Shown here piece after piece: positions 8,660 to 17,609 of a DNA stretch of 64,000 nt (its first letter is position 1; each line of letters begins with the position of its first letter). Source of the DNA: UBA9300 sp032260385 (GTDB taxonomy: Bacteria; Bacteroidota; Bacteroidia; Bacteroidales; VadinHA17); the NCBI GenBank assembly GCA_032260385.1, contig JAVVEL010000010.1, positions 20,589-84,588 on the forward strand, read 5' to 3'. Under the pieces are notes generated by a model. It did no database searches and was not told the DNA's origin. It worked only from the letters and a program-made list of their open reading frames with translations. A program made the position numbers and the translations under genes.

Positions 8660-8983
8660 TTATCTTTTTTGTTCGATATCACTTGCATCCTTCAGAACAG
8701 CACTTTTATCAATCTTTAAAAGCACATTGTCTCCGACATCTACAGTCACTGTATTATCTTTAACATCAGTTACCTTGCCGTAAATGCCTCCGGTTGTTAT
8801 TATCTTGTCGCCTTTCTTCAGTGTGTTCCTGTAATTACTGAGTTCTTTTTGTTTTCTAACCTGTGGTCTTATCATAAAAAAATAAAATATTCCAAAAACC
8901 AGTATTAAGGGCAAGAATGTTACCAGGGGGTTCTGACCCTCCGGTGTCGGTCCCATCAAATACAAAAATGCTAAATTACTCAT
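8660..8983 (-). CDS. yajC: preprotein translocase subunit YajC
   Basis: 107 residues from the ATG at 8981-8983; a TTG two codons upstream is less likely. A short periplasmic head, one transmembrane helix (FLPLILVFGIFYFFMI), then RPQVRKQKELSNYRNTLKKGDKIITTGGIYGKV, the hallmark of YajC, and a small beta domain. YajC associates with SecDF at the inner membrane and aids protein export. It lies between DUF1573 and ybbR on the minus strand with gaps of 9 and 28 bp. Confidence 0.95.
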   Translation of the reverse strand: MSNLAFLYLMGPTPEGQNPLVTFLPLILVFGIFYFFMIRPQVRKQKELSNYRNTLKKGDKIITTGGIYGKVTDVKDNTVTVDVGDNVLLKIDKSAVLKDASDIEQKR

Positions 8984-8992
8984 TGTCAAATA

Positions 8993-9409
8993 TTAATTTT
9001 TAGTTATAACTTCTGCTTTTATTTTCAGGATTACCACTGGCTGTTTTGCATTTGACCTGATGGCAATCGTTTTGTTTTGTAGTCCGTTTCTGAAGGAGCT
9101 GTCGAATACCACTTCCACTTTACCCTGTCCTCCTGGAGGTACTGGTCTGTCATCGTATCCGGGAACTGTGCATCCACAGCTGGTGGTCGCAGATGTGATC
9201 AACAGATCTGCTTCACCTGTGTTTTGAAAAGTGAAGACACAGGCTACCACTTCTCCCTCTTCAATCTTTCCAAAATCATGTTCCATCTGAGAAAATTCAA
9301 TAAGCGGACTCCCGCCGTTGTTATTATTCACTTCAGCATTGTCCGGTGCATTGTTTTTGCATGTGCAAAATGCAAGGCTTAATACCAGGGTCAGTGGTAA
9401 CAGTTTCAT
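8993..9409 (-). CDS. DUF1573 lipoprotein
   Basis: 138 residues. The N-terminal signal ends in LAFCTCKNN; either cysteine could be the lipidated residue, so it is probably a lipoprotein although -1 Phe or Thr is unusual for a lipobox. The rest is one Ig-like DUF1573 domain: FSQMEHDFGKIEEGE, FQNTGEADLLI, TSCGCT and PPGGQGKVEVVFDS are all typical. Role unknown; the domain is related to ASPM/SPD2/Hydin folds. It is 3 bp from nusB and is conserved next to yajC in this phylum. Confidence 0.85.
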   Translation of the reverse strand: MKLLPLTLVLSLAFCTCKNNAPDNAEVNNNNGGSPLIEFSQMEHDFGKIEEGEVVACVFTFQNTGEADLLITSATTSCGCTVPGYDDRPVPPGGQGKVEVVFDSSFRNGLQNKTIAIRSNAKQPVVILKIKAEVITKN

Positions 9410-9412
9410 ATC

Positions 9413-10396
9413 TTAATTTTTCTCTGTGTCCTTCATTTCGTCAAAACCGGGTTCTCCGACAAGTCCCCGGCCGGTTTTCCTGAACAATTGTTTTTCACGC
9501 ATTTCCTTTACAATCTTATCCAGAATTCCATTTACAAAGGTACTGCTTTTTGATGTGCAGTAAAACTTTGCTATTTCAATGTATTCATTAAAACTGACTT
9601 TAACAGGAATTTCCGGGAATTCCAGGATTTCAGTTATTGCCAGTTGCATAACTAGGGTATCCATAAGAGCAATGCGCTCTATTTCCCAGTTGGTGGTGTT
9701 TCTGTCGATAAGCTCCTCCAGTTTTTCTCTGTTCAATATTGTTTTTCTCAGCAGTTTCTTCACGAACACCTCATCATCGGGCGACCTGTACAAAGGCATC
9801 AGGTTATGGTCAGCGGTACTGTTTTCCTTGAATTGCCTCAATGTTTTATCGACCATTACAGATATAAAATCAAGATCGTCGTTCCAGTATATGCTTTTTT
9901 CCTCAAGTACCGACTCAAGCTCTTCCGATTCCGTTAGTATAAGATCCAGCAGCCTGGAGATAAATTTTTTGTCTTCTGAAAAGCTGCTTTTTTCACTGCT
10001 CATATAGTCTTTATAAATTGCTGAGTCTTTGATAATGTTATAATACCTTTTTGGTATTTCACTATCATCCCTCCACGACAGATTAGCTTTACCGGTGTAA
10101 TTTTTCAATTGTTTATTGGCGTATAGCAGTTTAACCAGCCTGTTTTCAATAAATTTGGTGTTTGGATGCAGGTCGTCCCGGGTGGGGATTTTCTTAAGCC
10201 TTGCTAATTCAATTTTTTCTTCGGCCACATCAACAATTTCCAGGATCAGCAGAAGGAGGAGATGATACAAATCGTAACTCTTTGCCAGGCTCAGAAGCAG
10301 TTCCTTTTCTGCTACTTCAAGACTGTCTCCCTTCTTCCTGTTAAAGGCATACAAAACAAGCAACGCTTTAATACGTAATAATCTCCTGCTTATCAT
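9413..10396 (-). CDS. nusB: transcription antitermination protein NusB (long Bacteroidota form)
   Basis: 327 residues from the chosen ATG (MISRRLLRIKALLVLYAF). The frame runs 10 codons further up, to 10426, but that upper ATG overlaps the -7 promoter element at 10424-10431, so it should not be transcribed. The N-terminal about 220 residues are helical and lineage-specific. The RNA-binding NusB domain is at the C terminus (MQLAITEILEFPEIPVKVS, NEYIEIAKFY, FVNGILDKIVKE). NusB with NusE binds boxA in rRNA leaders to prevent premature termination. First gene of the minus-strand run to DUF1573 and yajC. Confidence 0.9.
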   Translation of the reverse strand: MISRRLLRIKALLVLYAFNRKKGDSLEVAEKELLLSLAKSYDLYHLLLLLILEIVDVAEEKIELARLKKIPTRDDLHPNTKFIENRLVKLLYANKQLKNYTGKANLSWRDDSEIPKRYYNIIKDSAIYKDYMSSEKSSFSEDKKFISRLLDLILTESEELESVLEEKSIYWNDDLDFISVMVDKTLRQFKENSTADHNLMPLYRSPDDEVFVKKLLRKTILNREKLEELIDRNTTNWEIERIALMDTLVMQLAITEILEFPEIPVKVSFNEYIEIAKFYCTSKSSTFVNGILDKIVKEMREKQLFRKTGRGLVGEPGFDEMKDTEKN

Positions 10397-10423
10397 CAAA
10401 AGAACACTAGAATTATTTGAGTG

Positions 10424-10453
10424 CAAAAATAATCTTTTTCTGATTCACACAAA
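10424..10453 (-). promoter_or_regulatory. promoter of the nusB operon (TTTG-N18-TATTTTTG)
   Basis: On the minus strand a TTTG box (10450-10453) is followed after 18 bp by TATTTTTG (10424-10431), matching the Bacteroidota -33/-7 promoter pattern. Transcription would start around 10417-10419, 20-odd bases before the chosen nusB ATG. Confidence 0.55.
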
Positions 10454-10502
10454 ACCATTGACAGAGAAAACTGTGAATGACACAAGACCGGGTCTTCAGT
10501 AT

Positions 10503-10532
10503 TTTGATATATGAAAATATTTGTTACATTTG
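10503..10532 (+). promoter_or_regulatory. promoter of the DUF3276 gene (TTTG-N18-TACATTTG)
   Basis: TTTG at 10503-10506 and TACATTTG at 10525-10532, 18 bp apart, match the Bacteroidota promoter pattern. The predicted transcript start near 10539 leaves a leader of about 30 nt before the ATG at 10569. It is divergent from the nusB promoter, with about 50 bp between the two upstream boxes. Confidence 0.55.
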
Positions 10533-10568
10533 ACAGCATTATAAAATTTCCAAATTAAATTCAGCTTT

Positions 10569-11015
10569 ATGAAGGAAGAGAACGAAGCCAAAGCGAGTGA
10601 GTTTAGCAACACTAATGAGAATAATGCAAGCGGGCGTGAAGAGGTTTACACTAAAGTTGTTAGAGCAGGAAACAGAACCTATTTCCTGGATGTGAAATCA
10701 ACACGCAAGAATGACCTTTACCTGACAATTACCGAAAGCAAAAAGCGGTTTAATAAGGATGGGAAATTCTTTTACGAGAAGCACAAGCTTTTTCTTTATC
10801 AGGAAGATTTTGAAAAGTTCAGTGACGGACTGGAGGATGTATTCTCTTTTATAAGAGATTCGGAGAATGGTATATCATCTGAAACAAAGGAAGTAGAGAG
10901 TCAAAAAGAAGTTAATGCCGTTAAGAAGGAGTCAGATGCCACGGAAAAGGAAGACGACTCAAAGACAACAGATGAATTCATAAATGTTGAATTTGAGGAT
11001 CTGGGCGAAAAGTAG
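10569..11015 (+). CDS. PUR-alpha-like DNA/RNA-binding protein (DUF3276)
   Basis: 148 residues. Residues about 20-95 are a PUR repeat of the DUF3276 type: EEVYTKVVRAGNRTYFLDVK, then DLYLTITESKKRF and FEKHKLFLYQEDFEKF-like strands and helix. The C-terminal 50 residues are acidic and low-complexity (EVESQKEVN...EKEDD). PUR proteins bind single-stranded purine-rich nucleic acid as dimers; the bacterial role, reported in Borrelia and Bacteroidota, is regulatory. It has its own promoter and is followed by DUF456 after 54 bp. Confidence 0.88.
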   Translation: MKEENEAKASEFSNTNENNASGREEVYTKVVRAGNRTYFLDVKSTRKNDLYLTITESKKRFNKDGKFFYEKHKLFLYQEDFEKFSDGLEDVFSFIRDSENGISSETKEVESQKEVNAVKKESDATEKEDDSKTTDEFINVEFEDLGEK

Positions 11016-11069
11016 TCATTTTAACTGATCTTTTCTTCTGCTCATACCGGCAGTTATTTTAAATATAGC

Positions 11070-11546
11070 ATGCTTGATTATATACTACTGGCACTTGCTA
11101 TTGCCCTGGTTTTAGTTGGGATTATCGGTTGCCTTGTACCGGTATTACCCGGTCCCCCTCTGAGTTTCATAGGGATACTCGTATTACATTTCACCAGATT
11201 TGCCGAGTTCAGGACCAATACCCTGATAATACTGGGATTGATAGCTGTAATTGTTGCAGTATTTGATTATGTTGTTCCCATCTGGGGTACAAAGAAATTC
11301 GGAGGTACTAAATATGGTGTAAGGGGGGCAACTGTCGGATTGCTCGTGGGTCTTTTTTTCGGCCCCCCGGGTATTATCATAGGACCCTTCCTGGGTGCAG
11401 TCATCGGTGAACTTATGTATAAGTCCGATATCGGCTATGCAATAAAGGCAGGCTTTGGAAGTCTTATAGGTTTCATGGCCGGAATAGGCCTTAAGCTGGC
11501 CACCTCGCTCATAATTACCTTCTATTTTATCAGAGGACTGTTTTGA
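11070..11546 (+). CDS. DUF456 family inner-membrane protein
   Basis: 158 residues, almost entirely hydrophobic, with four to five helices. The glycine- and proline-rich motifs GCLVPVLPGPPLSFIG near the N terminus and FGPPGIIIGPFLGAVIGE in the middle are the recognised DUF456 signature (related to glycine-zipper folds). Function unknown. Same direction as the DUF3276 gene; it converges on argF, with only 6 bp between the stops. Confidence 0.85.
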   Translation: MLDYILLALAIALVLVGIIGCLVPVLPGPPLSFIGILVLHFTRFAEFRTNTLIILGLIAVIVAVFDYVVPIWGTKKFGGTKYGVRGATVGLLVGLFFGPPGIIIGPFLGAVIGELMYKSDIGYAIKAGFGSLIGFMAGIGLKLATSLIITFYFIRGLF

Positions 11547-11552
11547 ATTACT

Positions 11553-12554
11553 TCAGCTTCCAAGGGTAGCTGCCATTACTGCCTTAATTGTATGCATTCT
11601 GTTTTCGGCTTCGTCGAAGACTATAGAATGTTCTGATTCAAACACATCATCAGTAACTTCCATCCCGTCAAGGCCATATTTACGGAAGATTTCCTCACCT
11701 ATTTTTGTTTCACGGTTATGAAAAGCCGGGAGGCAGTGGAGGAATTTTACACCCGGATTGCCTGTCCTTTCAATAAGCTGCTTATTGACCTGGTAGGGTT
11801 TAAGCATGGCAATTCTTTTTTTCCAAACCTCATCAGCTTCTCCCATTGAGACCCATACATCGGTGTATAAAAAGTCTACCCCTTTAACGGCCTCGTCAAT
11901 ATTATCCGTAATATTGATCTTTGCTCCTGTTCCGGTAGCTATTTCCCTGCACGTGGCAACCAGTTCTTCAGAAGGTTGTACTTCGGGGGGTGCAGCAGCC
12001 CTGAAATCCATTCCCATCTTGGCGGCTCCCACCAGGAGTGAATTGCCCATATTGTTCCTGGCATCGCCGAGATAACAGAAACTTATTTCGTTCAGTGCCT
12101 TATTTGAATGTTCTGACATCGTCATAAAATCAGCCAGGATCTGTGTAGGGTGGAATTCATTTGTAAGTCCGTTCCACACCGGTACACCTGCATATTTCCC
12201 GAGTTCTTCAACAATCTCCTGTCCGAATCCCCGGTATTCAATACCGTCATACATGCGTCCCAGTACCCTGGCAGTGTCTTTCATGGATTCCTTATTTCCT
12301 ATCTGTGATCCGGTGGGTCCTATATAGGAAACGTGGGCGCCCTGGTCAAGTGCAGCCACTTCGAAGGCACATCTTGTCCTGGTGGATGCTTTTTCGAAAA
12401 TGAGGGCTATATTTTTCCCCTTGAGCCTGTGTTGCTCAATACCGGCATATTTAGCCTTCTTAAGGTCAGATGAAAGATCCAGCAAGAATTTTATCTCACC
12501 GGGTTCAAAATCCAATAATTTAAGAAAATTCCTGTTTCGTAAATTGTAAGCCAT
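11553..12554 (-). CDS. argF: ornithine carbamoyltransferase
   Basis: 333 residues. Carbamoyl-phosphate loop STRTR in KASTRTRCAFE, the SQIGNKES and DTARVLGRMYDGI segments, ornithine site NEFHPTQ, and the HCLPAFH catalytic motif are all present. It interconverts carbamoyl phosphate plus ornithine with citrulline plus phosphate. Carbamate kinase lies immediately upstream on the same strand, so a catabolic role in the arginine deiminase route (arcB) is more likely than biosynthesis, though the ArgF/ArcB sequence family does not itself settle direction. Arginine deiminase (arcA) is not in the window. Confidence 0.93.
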   Translation of the reverse strand: MAYNLRNRNFLKLLDFEPGEIKFLLDLSSDLKKAKYAGIEQHRLKGKNIALIFEKASTRTRCAFEVAALDQGAHVSYIGPTGSQIGNKESMKDTARVLGRMYDGIEYRGFGQEIVEELGKYAGVPVWNGLTNEFHPTQILADFMTMSEHSNKALNEISFCYLGDARNNMGNSLLVGAAKMGMDFRAAAPPEVQPSEELVATCREIATGTGAKINITDNIDEAVKGVDFLYTDVWVSMGEADEVWKKRIAMLKPYQVNKQLIERTGNPGVKFLHCLPAFHNRETKIGEEIFRKYGLDGMEVTDDVFESEHSIVFDEAENRMHTIKAVMAATLGS

Positions 12555-12610
12555 TTTTATTTTATTGTTTTATTGTTAAATCGTTTTGAGGTTTTGAGAT
12601 TTAGAGGTTA
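12555..12610. repeat. short imperfect repeats between arcC and argF
   Basis: TTTTATTGTTTTATTGTT followed by GTTTTGAGGTTTTGAGATTTAGAGG-like units of 8-9 bp. Same style as the other intergenic micro-repeats of the window; no structure of a terminator was seen. Confidence 0.4.
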
Positions 12611-13570
12611 TCAGTCTTCGTACTCCATTGTTATTTTTGTCCCGTACGTCTTATCCTCAAGTTTAAACGCTTCTGTAATCACGCTCTTCCTGCCACCTGA
12701 CTTTATGAAATTAAGGCATGCTTCAATCTTGGGTGCCATACTCCCTTTTGAAAACTGTCCTTCCCTGAGATACCTGAGTGTATCTTTGTAATCAAGAAAT
12801 TCCAGGACTTTCTCCCCTGGCTTTTTGTAGTTCAGGTATACATAGGGGACATCGGTAAGTATATAAAACTCATCAGCATTTATGGCCGAGGCAAGAAGAG
12901 ATGAAGCCATATCCTTGTCTATGACGGCTTCTGAAGGTCGTATATCATTTTTATCATCAATGTATACTGGTACTCCGCCACCACCTGATGCTATAACTAT
13001 ATTTCCCTGCCTTGCCAGATCTTCAATTATTTTTTCATTCATAACCTTTATAGGTCTGGGAGAAGGCACTACCCTACGGAAACCGTCCTTTACCTTCACT
13101 TCTTCCCTGAAGATCCATCCTTTTGTTTTATGGAGCTCATCAGCTGCAGCCTTATCATAAATTTTTCCCACTCTTTTCTGAGGGTCAGAAAAAGCAGGAT
13201 CATTTTTATCAACCACAACCTGTGTCACCAGGCAGGCTACATTCTTTTCAATACTGTATTTATTAAGAACGTTACGAAGCATTCGTTCAATCATATAACC
13301 TATGCCTCCCTGGGTGTCTGCAACACATATATCCAGGGGCATCTGGGCTATCTTATACAATTGTTCCCCTGCATCATTACGCATAAGTACATTCCCCACC
13401 TGGGGGCCATTCCCGTGTGTTATCACGAGGTCATAATCCTGCCTGATAAGATACACAAGGTTTTCAAGGGTGTCCGTGGTGTTCTGTTCCTGTTCCTCAA
13501 TTGTTCCAACCTGATCACCTCTGAGAAGCGCATTTCCGCCCAGGGCAATTACTGCAAGCTTTTTCATCAT
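12611..13570 (-). CDS. arcC: carbamate kinase
   Basis: 319 residues from the ATG at 13568-13570; the frame opens with a TTG two codons earlier, which is less likely. Nucleotide-binding loop ALGGNALLRGDQ, THGNGPQVGN, GGIGYMIE, and the ASGGGGVPV loop mark the amino-acid kinase fold of ArcC. It makes ATP from carbamoyl phosphate and ADP, releasing CO2 and ammonia. It precedes argF by 56 bp of AT-rich repeat-like sequence, so the pair forms a small energy-conserving operon for arginine/citrulline breakdown. Confidence 0.94.
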   Translation of the reverse strand: MMKKLAVIALGGNALLRGDQVGTIEEQEQNTTDTLENLVYLIRQDYDLVITHGNGPQVGNVLMRNDAGEQLYKIAQMPLDICVADTQGGIGYMIERMLRNVLNKYSIEKNVACLVTQVVVDKNDPAFSDPQKRVGKIYDKAAADELHKTKGWIFREEVKVKDGFRRVVPSPRPIKVMNEKIIEDLARQGNIVIASGGGGVPVYIDDKNDIRPSEAVIDKDMASSLLASAINADEFYILTDVPYVYLNYKKPGEKVLEFLDYKDTLRYLREGQFSKGSMAPKIEACLNFIKSGGRKSVITEAFKLEDKTYGTKITMEYED

Positions 13571-13745
13571 ATTCAAATTAAAAACCTTTTAATTTATTAA
13601 GGCTACTTCTAAAAAGAGAAACACAAATCTATAACATTTCGTCATAAAACCCAGCCCCCGGACGAAAAAGAAACAATTGGGGAAAAATAAACCCACTATG
13701 CATGAACATAAAAAAATCAAAGGGCAGTTAATATAAAAAAAATAT

Positions 13746-13753
13746 TATTTTTG
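13746..13753 (+). promoter_or_regulatory. possible -7 element (TATTTTTG) before the lipoprotein gene
   Basis: TATTTTTG fits TAnnTTTG, 32 bp before the GTG start at 13786. No clear -33 TTG box, so weak. The preceding 13577-13740 stretch is AT-rich and holds no gene. Confidence 0.35.
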
Positions 13754-13785
13754 CATCCAAGTAAAGAATATAATTCATTTTCCGG

Positions 13786-14472
13786 GTGAGATATACATTC
13801 ATTTCCTTCTTCTTAATTTCAATAATACTTCCTGGACTGTCCGGCTGCAAAGAGTCTTCCCTGAAATCAATTCGGGAAGGAGAGATACATTATAAAATAA
13901 CTTATCATGAAAGGAAGGCAATACTTCCTGATGAGCTCATGCCCAGCACTATGGTTGTTAAGTTCAAGGATGACAAAACAGTCATGGAAATAACTTCTCC
14001 CATCGGCAACAATGGTGTTTATATTATTTCCAAGCCGGACAAAAACATGGTTCAGACCTTTATGAGGGTATTGAACATGAAATATTATTATGAAGGAACT
14101 GCCGATGAAATACCTCCGGGCATAAACCCGATGGAAGGCATGGCTATTGAAAACACAAAACAGGTAGCCAGCATGCTTAATCTCAAATGCCGTAAAGCTA
14201 TTGTCAGAATCCCGGAAATGGACCTGACCTACGATATCTGGTATACGGAAGAACTGGGGATTAAGAAACCTAATTCTTCCAACCCCTTCAGGGCTATAGA
14301 CGGTGTACTGATTAATTTCTTTTTCCTTATGGGTGATGCCCTCATTGAATTCGAGGCTGAAGGTATATACCAGCGACCGGTGCCGGACAAGGTTTTTGAC
14401 AAGGAAGAAGAATTCAGAAGGATTGACCGTAAGTCCATGGATAATCTTATAGCAAGCATGATGAGCCTTTGA
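13786..14472 (+). CDS. hypothetical lipoprotein
   Basis: 228 residues starting at a GTG; no ATG is available, and the GTG places a good lipobox (PGLSGC, lipidated C21) after a hydrophobic stretch, which supports the start. The mature part begins as a beta-strand-rich domain (GEIHYKITYHER, MVVKFKDDKTVMEI) resembling DUF4412-like proteins that bind a hydrophobic surface, and includes a second half with VPDKVFDKEEEF. I cannot assign a family with certainty. It is upstream of ftsK on the same strand with a 121-bp gap. Confidence 0.7.
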   Translation: MRYTFISFFLISIILPGLSGCKESSLKSIREGEIHYKITYHERKAILPDELMPSTMVVKFKDDKTVMEITSPIGNNGVYIISKPDKNMVQTFMRVLNMKYYYEGTADEIPPGINPMEGMAIENTKQVASMLNLKCRKAIVRIPEMDLTYDIWYTEELGIKKPNSSNPFRAIDGVLINFFFLMGDALIEFEAEGIYQRPVPDKVFDKEEEFRRIDRKSMDNLIASMMSL

Positions 14473-14593
14473 CCCCCGGGATTATTTCATCTTCATCAGC
14501 ATAATTTTTGCTACCTTTATGGCACTAAAAACGGGAGCTGAATGTTTATACCTTATAAACTGTTTATTGTTTCTGTTATATTGATATTCAAGG

Positions 14594-16969
14594 ATGAAAA
14601 AGAAAGATAAGAAAAGCAGTAAATCAAGCAGGAAAGATAAAGCGGGGAAGAAAGGCGGATATTCCATATTCAAGGATGAGAGGGCAGGCTTTATTGCCGG
14701 TCTTATACTAACAGGTTTTGCGGTATTTCTCTTCTTTGCCTTTATAGCTTACCTGTTCTGGTGGAAGGCTGATCAGAGTTTTGCCGGACCTGTAATTTCA
14801 GGAGCGGAGGAACAGGTTAAAAACTGGTCGGGTAAGAGTGGTGCATGGTTTGCCGATGTTTTTATAAATAAGGGTTTTGGACTGGCAGCTTTCTTTATAC
14901 CCGTAATTGTGGCAGCAATCGGCCTTAAGCTACTGCACATAAAAAGGGTCAGGGCCTTCAGGATCAGCAGGGACCTTGTACTTGGCACCATTATACTGTC
15001 TATAATACTTTCTTATGTTTTTGGTCATGCCAATGGTATGTTTGGCAGCGGCCCCGGAGGCGCTCATGGCTACTTTGTAAGCCAGTGGCTGAATGCCTTC
15101 ATGGGCAAACTGGGTACCGGGATCTTATTGCTTGTAGTCTTCCTCTCATACCTTGTTCTTGTTTTCAACATAAGACCATCTCTTGCAGGTATAAAAAAAC
15201 GCTTACCATGGTTGGCCAGGGAAGGTTTTAAACAGGCCGAAGCTGAAGTAACTGGTCCGGGATTTACAATAAACCGTTCCGATCAGGATGAATATATCAC
15301 TGATAAGGATGGTGAGGAGCAGGATGAAGTGCCTGATGAAGAAACAGCCGGAGGTCCGATAATAAAAGAATTGCATCCGGGCGAGGACACCAACGGGGTC
15401 TCGATATCTATTACAAAAGCGATGGCAGACGACCAGCTTACAGATGAAGAAATGGAAAGGCTTAAAGAGAGCTATGACCCCCGTCTTGACCTTTCATCTT
15501 TCAAAATGCCCCCCATCAGTTTGCTCGATGACCATAAATCAGAGACCAGGTTTGACGATTCCGAGATAATTGAGAAAAAGGAAACAATAGTCAAAACACT
15601 TCGTGATTATAATATTGAGGTTAAACATATTTCAGCAACTGTAGGCCCAACAGTTACCTTATATGAAGTGGTGCCCGAACGGGGTGTCAGGACGGCTAAA
15701 ATAAAATCGCTTGACAACGATATTGCTCTCAGCCTTTCAGCCTTCGGTATTCGTATTATTGCACCTATCCCCGGAAGAGGTACGGTGGGTATTGAAGTGC
15801 CCAATAAAAATCCTGAAACAGTCTCAATGAAGTCGCTTATTGCCACAAAAGCTTTTCAGGACAGCAAATTTGAACTGGCTATCGCCCTTGGTCGTACCAT
15901 TACCAATGAACTTTTGATGCTGGACCTCCAGACCATGCCCCATCTCCTGGTAGCAGGGGCTACCGGGCAGGGTAAATCAGTCGGTCTCAATGTTATTATT
16001 GCCAGCCTGCTATACCGTAAACATCCGGCAGAGATCAAGTTTATCATGGTCGATCCCAAAATGGTTGAATTAACATTATACAATAAAATTGAAAAACACT
16101 ACCTGGCCAAATTGCCCGCTACCGATGATCCGATTATCACCGAAACACAAAAGGTTGTATATACACTGAATTCACTCTGTATTGAAATGGATACCAGGTA
16201 CAGGCTGCTTAGAAAAGCCAAGGTTAAGTCGAACAGGGAATATAATGAAGTATTTACTAAACGAAGGCTGAATCCGGAACATGGTCATAAATATATGCCC
16301 TACCTTATACTCGTAATAGATGAGTTTGCTGATCTCATAATGACGGCAGGGAAGGAGATTGAAGGCCCCATCCAGAGATTGTCTCAGCTGGCCAGAGCTG
16401 TTGGAATTCATCTTATTGTGGCCACCCAGCGTCCCTCAACCAATATTATTACCGGGACAATAAAAACCAATTTCCCGGCCAGGCTGGCTTTCAGGGTCTC
16501 ATCCTCAATCGATTCACGTACCATACTTGACAGCACCGGAGCTGAGAAGCTGGTTGGGAGGGGCGATATGCTTATTTATAACGGCACTGAACTGATAAGG
16601 GCACAGTGTGCCTTCATTGATACACCCGAACTCAACAGGCTTACTGAATACATTGCTTCGCAGCGCGGTTATACCGATGCTTACATTCTGCCTGAATATA
16701 TAAGTGAGACTGATGATAATTTCCAGGAAGTTGATCTCAGAAAGAGGGACAGTCTCTTTGATGAAGCAGCCCGCCTTGTGGTACAGACACAACAGGGTTC
16801 TACTTCCCTTATCCAGAGAAAAATGTCACTGGGCTATAACAGAGCAGGAAGAATAGTCGACCAGCTGGAGGCAGCGGGCATACTGGGACCATACGAGGGG
16901 AGCAAGGCCCGGGAGGTGCTTATAAGCGATATGGCCAGTTTGGAACATATTTTGCAAGGATTAGATTAA
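14594..16969 (+). CDS. ftsK: DNA translocase FtsK
   Basis: 791 residues. A lysine-rich N-terminal tail is followed by four transmembrane helices (within residues about 30-190), an acidic linker, and the RecA-like motor: Walker A GATGQGKS (about 455-462), Walker B LILVIDEFADL (about 569-579), and the ATQRPSTNIITG and IKTNFPARLAFRV segments. The winged-helix gamma domain occupies about 730-790 (SLIQRKMSLGYNRAGRI). FtsK sits at the division septum and pumps chromosome ends for dimer resolution. lolA follows after 1 bp, an arrangement common in Bacteroidota. Confidence 0.96.
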   Translation: MKKKDKKSSKSSRKDKAGKKGGYSIFKDERAGFIAGLILTGFAVFLFFAFIAYLFWWKADQSFAGPVISGAEEQVKNWSGKSGAWFADVFINKGFGLAAFFIPVIVAAIGLKLLHIKRVRAFRISRDLVLGTIILSIILSYVFGHANGMFGSGPGGAHGYFVSQWLNAFMGKLGTGILLLVVFLSYLVLVFNIRPSLAGIKKRLPWLAREGFKQAEAEVTGPGFTINRSDQDEYITDKDGEEQDEVPDEETAGGPIIKELHPGEDTNGVSISITKAMADDQLTDEEMERLKESYDPRLDLSSFKMPPISLLDDHKSETRFDDSEIIEKKETIVKTLRDYNIEVKHISATVGPTVTLYEVVPERGVRTAKIKSLDNDIALSLSAFGIRIIAPIPGRGTVGIEVPNKNPETVSMKSLIATKAFQDSKFELAIALGRTITNELLMLDLQTMPHLLVAGATGQGKSVGLNVIIASLLYRKHPAEIKFIMVDPKMVELTLYNKIEKHYLAKLPATDDPIITETQKVVYTLNSLCIEMDTRYRLLRKAKVKSNREYNEVFTKRRLNPEHGHKYMPYLILVIDEFADLIMTAGKEIEGPIQRLSQLARAVGIHLIVATQRPSTNIITGTIKTNFPARLAFRVSSSIDSRTILDSTGAEKLVGRGDMLIYNGTELIRAQCAFIDTPELNRLTEYIASQRGYTDAYILPEYISETDDNFQEVDLRKRDSLFDEAARLVVQTQQGSTSLIQRKMSLGYNRAGRIVDQLEAAGILGPYEGSKAREVLISDMASLEHILQGLD

Positions 16970-16970
16970 A

Positions 16971-17609
16971 ATGATGATGAAAAGCATTATTACCATAATA
17001 CTGTTGTTTGCCGGATTTTCACTCAGTGCCCAGATTGATCCTGTGGCAAAAGGCATACTTGACAAATTCTCCAATGCAGCACTATCATCTCCTTCTGTGG
17101 AAATGAAATTCACACTCCGGATAGAGGATAAGATCGAAGGCACAGAACAGGTGTCTGACGGACATGTCGTCTTTAGGGAAAACATGTATATGCTACAGTT
17201 GCCTGAAAATATAATCTGGTATGACGGGTCATCAATGTGGACACTTTCACCTGAAGTGAATGAAGTAACTGTGACACTGCCTGACCCCGGAGAGGATATT
17301 TTTATTACATCGCCTTCAAGTCTTTTCGATATGTATAAGGGTGATTTTAAATACAGGATGCTTGAAGAGTTGCCCGAAGGAAGCCTGATTGATCTTTATC
17401 CCGGGGATCCTTCCACCACGGATTTCAGTATAATACGACTGCTGATAGATAAACAAAACAGGCTGGTATCGGCAGAATACAGGAGGAAGGATGGTATTGA
17501 TATTTTTATTGATGTTCTTGATTACAATCTCGGCAAATCATATCCTGACAGTTTTTTTAGCTTTGACCCTTCTGCATACCCCGGTGTCGATATAATTGAT
17601 ATGAGATAA
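16971..17609 (+). CDS. LolA-like outer-membrane lipoprotein carrier
   Basis: 212 residues with a signal peptide ending at FSLSAQ, so periplasmic. The strands FTLRIEDKIEGTEQ, GHVVFRENMYML, DGSSMWTLSPEVNEVTV, and a helix SSLFDMYKGDFKY follow the LolA/LppX half-barrel pattern. LolA carries lipoproteins from LolCDE to the outer membrane. It starts 1 bp after the ftsK stop and abuts the convergent HD-domain gene with no intergenic base. Confidence 0.85.
   Translation: MMMKSIITIILLFAGFSLSAQIDPVAKGILDKFSNAALSSPSVEMKFTLRIEDKIEGTEQVSDGHVVFRENMYMLQLPENIIWYDGSSMWTLSPEVNEVTVTLPDPGEDIFITSPSSLFDMYKGDFKYRMLEELPEGSLIDLYPGDPSTTDFSIIRLLIDKQNRLVSAEYRRKDGIDIFIDVLDYNLGKSYPDSFFSFDPSAYPGVDIIDMR

Noticed and set aside
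9579..10007. 142-codon plus-strand ORF rich in Ser and Ile
   Set aside because: Shadow of nusB on the other strand; Ser-rich composition is typical of antisense frames.
13570..13576. TTG start for carbamate kinase
   Set aside because: Two in-frame ATGs follow immediately and match the family's MKKLAVIALGGNAL start.
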